The notes below the pieces were generated by a model, which saw only the letters and a program-made list of their open reading frames with translations, was not told where the DNA came from and made no database searches. This document shows, piece by piece, positions 18,660 to 21,383 of a stretch of 21,383 nucleotides of DNA. The stretch spans positions 1 through 21,383 of the forward strand of contig JNEM01014337.1 of NCBI GenBank assembly GCA_000697335.1. Direction: 5' to 3'. Within the stretch, counting starts at the first letter, position 1; each line of letters starts with the position of its first letter. The stretch comes from Conidiobolus incongruus B7586 (taxonomy: Eukaryota > Entomophthoromycota > Entomophthoromycetes > Entomophthorales > Conidiobolaceae). Position numbers and translations under genes: made by a program.

Positions 18660-20021
18660 ATGACACAAAAATCTCCAATTTATCCAATCCACATAACGAC
18701 AGCACTCAAGCAGCAACTAATCGAATCCACGAGCAAGTCAGAAATAGCTAATCTTTTAAAAATCTGGATTCAAAATGACACCCAATTAGACCCTATTGAC
18801 AAAGTGTACAAAATCCAAAAACTCACGGAGATGATGAAGAATCACCAATCACAGTACGAGTTCAATCAATTCGTTATGGGTAATTTTATGCCTGATGACG
18901 AGTTTACTAATGAAATGTTGGCTCAGATGGATTTATTAAGTAATTGGTTTGTTGAAATATATTGAAAATGTATTAATTAGGGTTTAGAATTTATGACAAA
19001 TCAAACAAGTATCAAGTACCAGTGTTACGAATTGAAAACTGAATTGAAACCTATTTTAAATTTGAATTTGAATCCCTCTAAATTGAAATCGTTGATTCAT
19101 ACTAAGTGTAAGCCTTTTTTTAACCAGGTAATTGATTAAATTCTAGTCACAAATCCTATTACTTATCTAGTGTATTTGAAAGTCTGTGTATGCTACTTGG
19201 GAGAATGACAAACTTTGGATTAGAATTGGATTGGACGAAATTGCAAATACCGTATCCAATCCCATACAACAGTTGAAACGTATTCTGATCATACTGAAGG
19301 TTGGTACACCTTATTTACTTATCAGCAAAATACCTATAAAGTTAGAACCTTATTTAATTCAAGTAAGCTATATATCCCAAACCCAATTCAACTTTCATTA
19401 ACCTTTTATAATAGGTCCTGAAAGAAATCTTCGAAATCGAGTCCATAGAACCAAAAACCCTCCAATCCAAAAACTTGAAAACTCTGCTTCAACTTCTTCA
19501 AACGCCCACCACTCTGACCAAATTCAAACAATTCGAATTTAATTCGGATCATTTCCAACTCTTCAAAGAGCTCAACCCAGGTAATTTCATTTATTATTAA
19601 TATATTATAAGCTAACGGCGGTTTAGTTGATAATTTAACCTATTTAAAACTGAACGAACCCAAATTAATTCATCAAAATTATCAATTACTCAATCAAAAT
19701 TTTTCTATATTGAATCAACGCCTAGGTTCTCATCAGTTAGAAAAATTGGAAACTTGTTCAATCCACGTAATTATTACATATAATTATTATAACTACTTTA
19801 TACTTACAAAAATTTAGACGAAGATTCCAATCCAAGCTAACAAGCATCATCAGCCAATTCCCTTCGAATGCACACTCACATTCCATGGACCGAACGTGTT
19901 GCAGGGATTGAGACATTTGAATGAACAGAATGTGAATTTGGAGAATGTGAAAGTATCGAAATTGCCTTACGTTATCGATCAAATTGGTAAAGAGTTGACG
20001 ACTTCTGTAACATTGGAATAA
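18660..20021 (+). CDS. inner kinetochore protein CENP-N / Chl4 / Mis15 family
   Basis: A 369-residue protein in six exons: 18660-18939, 18988-19127, 19183-19362, 19415-19580, 19627-19766, 19818-20021. Introns are 48, 55, 52, 46 and 51 nt with GTAA donors and AG acceptors; the fourth has a GCTAAC branch point. CENP-N works in the constitutive centromere-associated network: its N-terminal part reads the CENP-A nucleosome and its C-terminal part pairs with CENP-L (Iml3 in yeast). Matching features are the N-terminal helical domain with SKSEIANLLKIW (human CENP-N: MNELTTILKAW), the DKLWIRIGL strand at 149-157 (human NAVWIRIAW), and the C-terminal block FECTLTFHGPNVLQGLRHL (318-336; human SSPHLLEALKSL). 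Length fits human (339), Mis15 and Chl4. The splice model keeps one frame with no internal stop. The first intron has an alternative acceptor 7 nt upstream, but only 18987 keeps frame. The call rests on remembered family patterns. Confidence 0.85.
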
Positions 20022-20652
20022 TTGATCTTTGATGTGATATCGCTGGTATACACGATGGTAAATTACTCAAATATTTCTTGAATCCTCAATATTAAAAGAT
20101 TAATATTTGATTATTATTAATTATATCAATTTTACAATATTCAAATCACAATTTAAGTAATATAATCATAATACTATTAATATTGATTTTAGTTCGCATT
20201 CAATCAATACCATTTAAATTATTTTATCAATATATCAAAAACAGTTTTCTCAAATTCTGATCAATATCAATAAAAATTTTAGTTTCAAGATTATAGCTTT
20301 TAATAATTGAATTTTTGATTAATTTGGAAGATTAATTAAATAAATGAAATTTAAGGAAGAAAACAATGATATATAAGTTTTAAATGACTATATTTGATTT
20401 GATTTTAAGAAATTAGCCAAATGGAAAAACGATACCAAAATTATATATGGTAATAACATTAATAACAAGTATATATTAATTATATTAAAGATAATATTAT
20501 TTGATAAATTTTTTTAAAAAAATATAGAATTAAACTGAAATTTATTAAAAAAATTTAATATAATTTAATCAACTTTGAAATTTAATGGTAGTAAATCAAA
20601 ATGAATTGCTGATAATTAATTATACAATAAAGAAAATTAACTGAAATGATAT
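20022..20652. other. AT-rich intergenic DNA
   Basis: Presumed 3' UTR of the CENP-N gene, then AT-rich spacer with no visible gene. Confidence 0.55.
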
Positions 20653-20724
20653 AGGGAATTAATTCAAATGATAGAGCACTCATTTGAACGTGAGAAGTAC
20701 GAGAGTAAATACATCAATTCTCAA
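20653..20724 (+). pseudogene. tRNA-Ala pseudogene
   Basis: 72 nt that align end to end with the tRNA-Ala gene at 13784-13856, with one base lost in the anticodon loop. Outside the loop there are 19 differences in 64 aligned positions; 15 are G to A or C to T relative to the intact copy. The D-loop CAAATG and the GAGC-like D stem are still visible, but acceptor, D and T stems are broken, so it cannot fold as a working tRNA. Confidence 0.8.
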
Positions 20725-21383
20725 TCTAAGGCTTTAATTTTTTTGAATTTGATAAATTGCAATAATTCAATCTTATTATTATTATAATTATAAGATATTA
20801 ATCACTCTGTTGATATTTATTAGTTATTATTAAAAGTTCAAAGATTTATTAGCTAAATGAAATCAATAAAATATTCAACAAAATTTGTTATAATATTTAA
20901 TTTGATATAGTAGATTAAATTTATAAGCAGATTTTTAAGATAATTTTTATTAAATAAGATCAAATAATTAGAAATTTTGATTAATTTTATTTGATTATTA
21001 AATGAAACTTAATTTATATACAAGATAAAAAAAATAATATGTATAAAAAATAAGTATTATAAAATAATATTTAAACATTATACACTAGCCTACAAAAATG
21101 AGTAATAAAATTAAAATTATTTATGTTTTTATTAATAATTTAATTAATTCTAATATAAATCAACTTATATTAAACTATTTAATTAATATATATTTTTTAT
21201 TTATAATATAATATATATAGCTAAATATAATTAATTATTAATTGATATAATAATGCTTAAAATTTAATTAATATAAGATATAAATTAATAAGTTTTAATT
21301 ATAATAAGAAAATAAAAACTTAATATATTTATCTTTATTTTTTGTATTTTTTTAAATTTATAAGGTATAAGATGAATTAACTT
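20725..21383. other. AT-rich intergenic DNA
   Basis: Extremely AT-rich to the window edge; no gene, repeat array or relic was seen. Confidence 0.6.

Noticed and set aside
18940-18965. CENP-N first exon ending at the TGA after 18960 as a 101-residue protein
   Set aside because: The splice model continues the conserved family pattern through five further exons, so the short version is an unspliced read.
19758-19982. Minus-strand frame over the last CENP-N exon
   Set aside because: Antisense shadow of the conserved C-terminal block.
1-21383. CRISPR array, integrated virus, rRNA, centromere or telomere array
   Set aside because: No spaced direct repeats, capsid or integrase pattern, rRNA core or telomere-like tandem units were found on either strand.

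Overview
The window is a piece of nuclear DNA from a very AT-rich eukaryote. It most resembles an early-diverging (zygomycete-grade, Entomophthoromycotina-like) fungus. The evidence is long AT-rich intergenic DNA, eukaryotic tRNA genes, a fungal-type homeobox gene, a 7TM-RGS receptor, a kinetochore CENP-N/Chl4 gene, and introns held to about 46-57 nt with GTAA donors and TAG acceptors. The lineage is inferred from style, not proven.

Layout. 1-4146 is AT-rich DNA without an intact gene. It holds several coding-like islands: 1837-2034, a LINE-endonuclease-like relic at about 2353-2594, 2704-2826, and 3407-3562. 4147-5085 (+) is an intronless homeodomain transcription factor. 7007-7079 (-) is tRNA-Phe(GAA). 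7731-8635 (-) is an unrecognised membrane protein gene whose frame is coherent but carries two stop codons. 9589-11466 (-) is a seven-transmembrane receptor fused to an RGS domain that is split by a large insert. 12645-13237 (-) is VPS55/LEPROT, whose best gene model needs a one-nucleotide exon. 13444-13516 (+) is a second, identical tRNA-Phe copy and 13784-13856 (+) is tRNA-Ala(AGC). About 15331-15778 (+) is a decayed Tc1/mariner transposase. 16064-17253 (-) is a decayed monocarboxylate-transporter (MCT) gene. 18660-20021 (+) is a six-exon CENP-N/Chl4/Mis15 gene. 20653-20724 (+) is a worn tRNA-Ala relic.

The intact genes are unrelated housekeeping and regulatory functions: transcription, G-protein signalling, endosomal sorting, kinetochore and translation. 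There is no operon-like or cluster logic. Three things stand out: the single-nucleotide exon in VPS55, the insert-split RGS domain, and several relics with mostly G:C to A:T changes. No CRISPR array, integrated virus or origin was seen.
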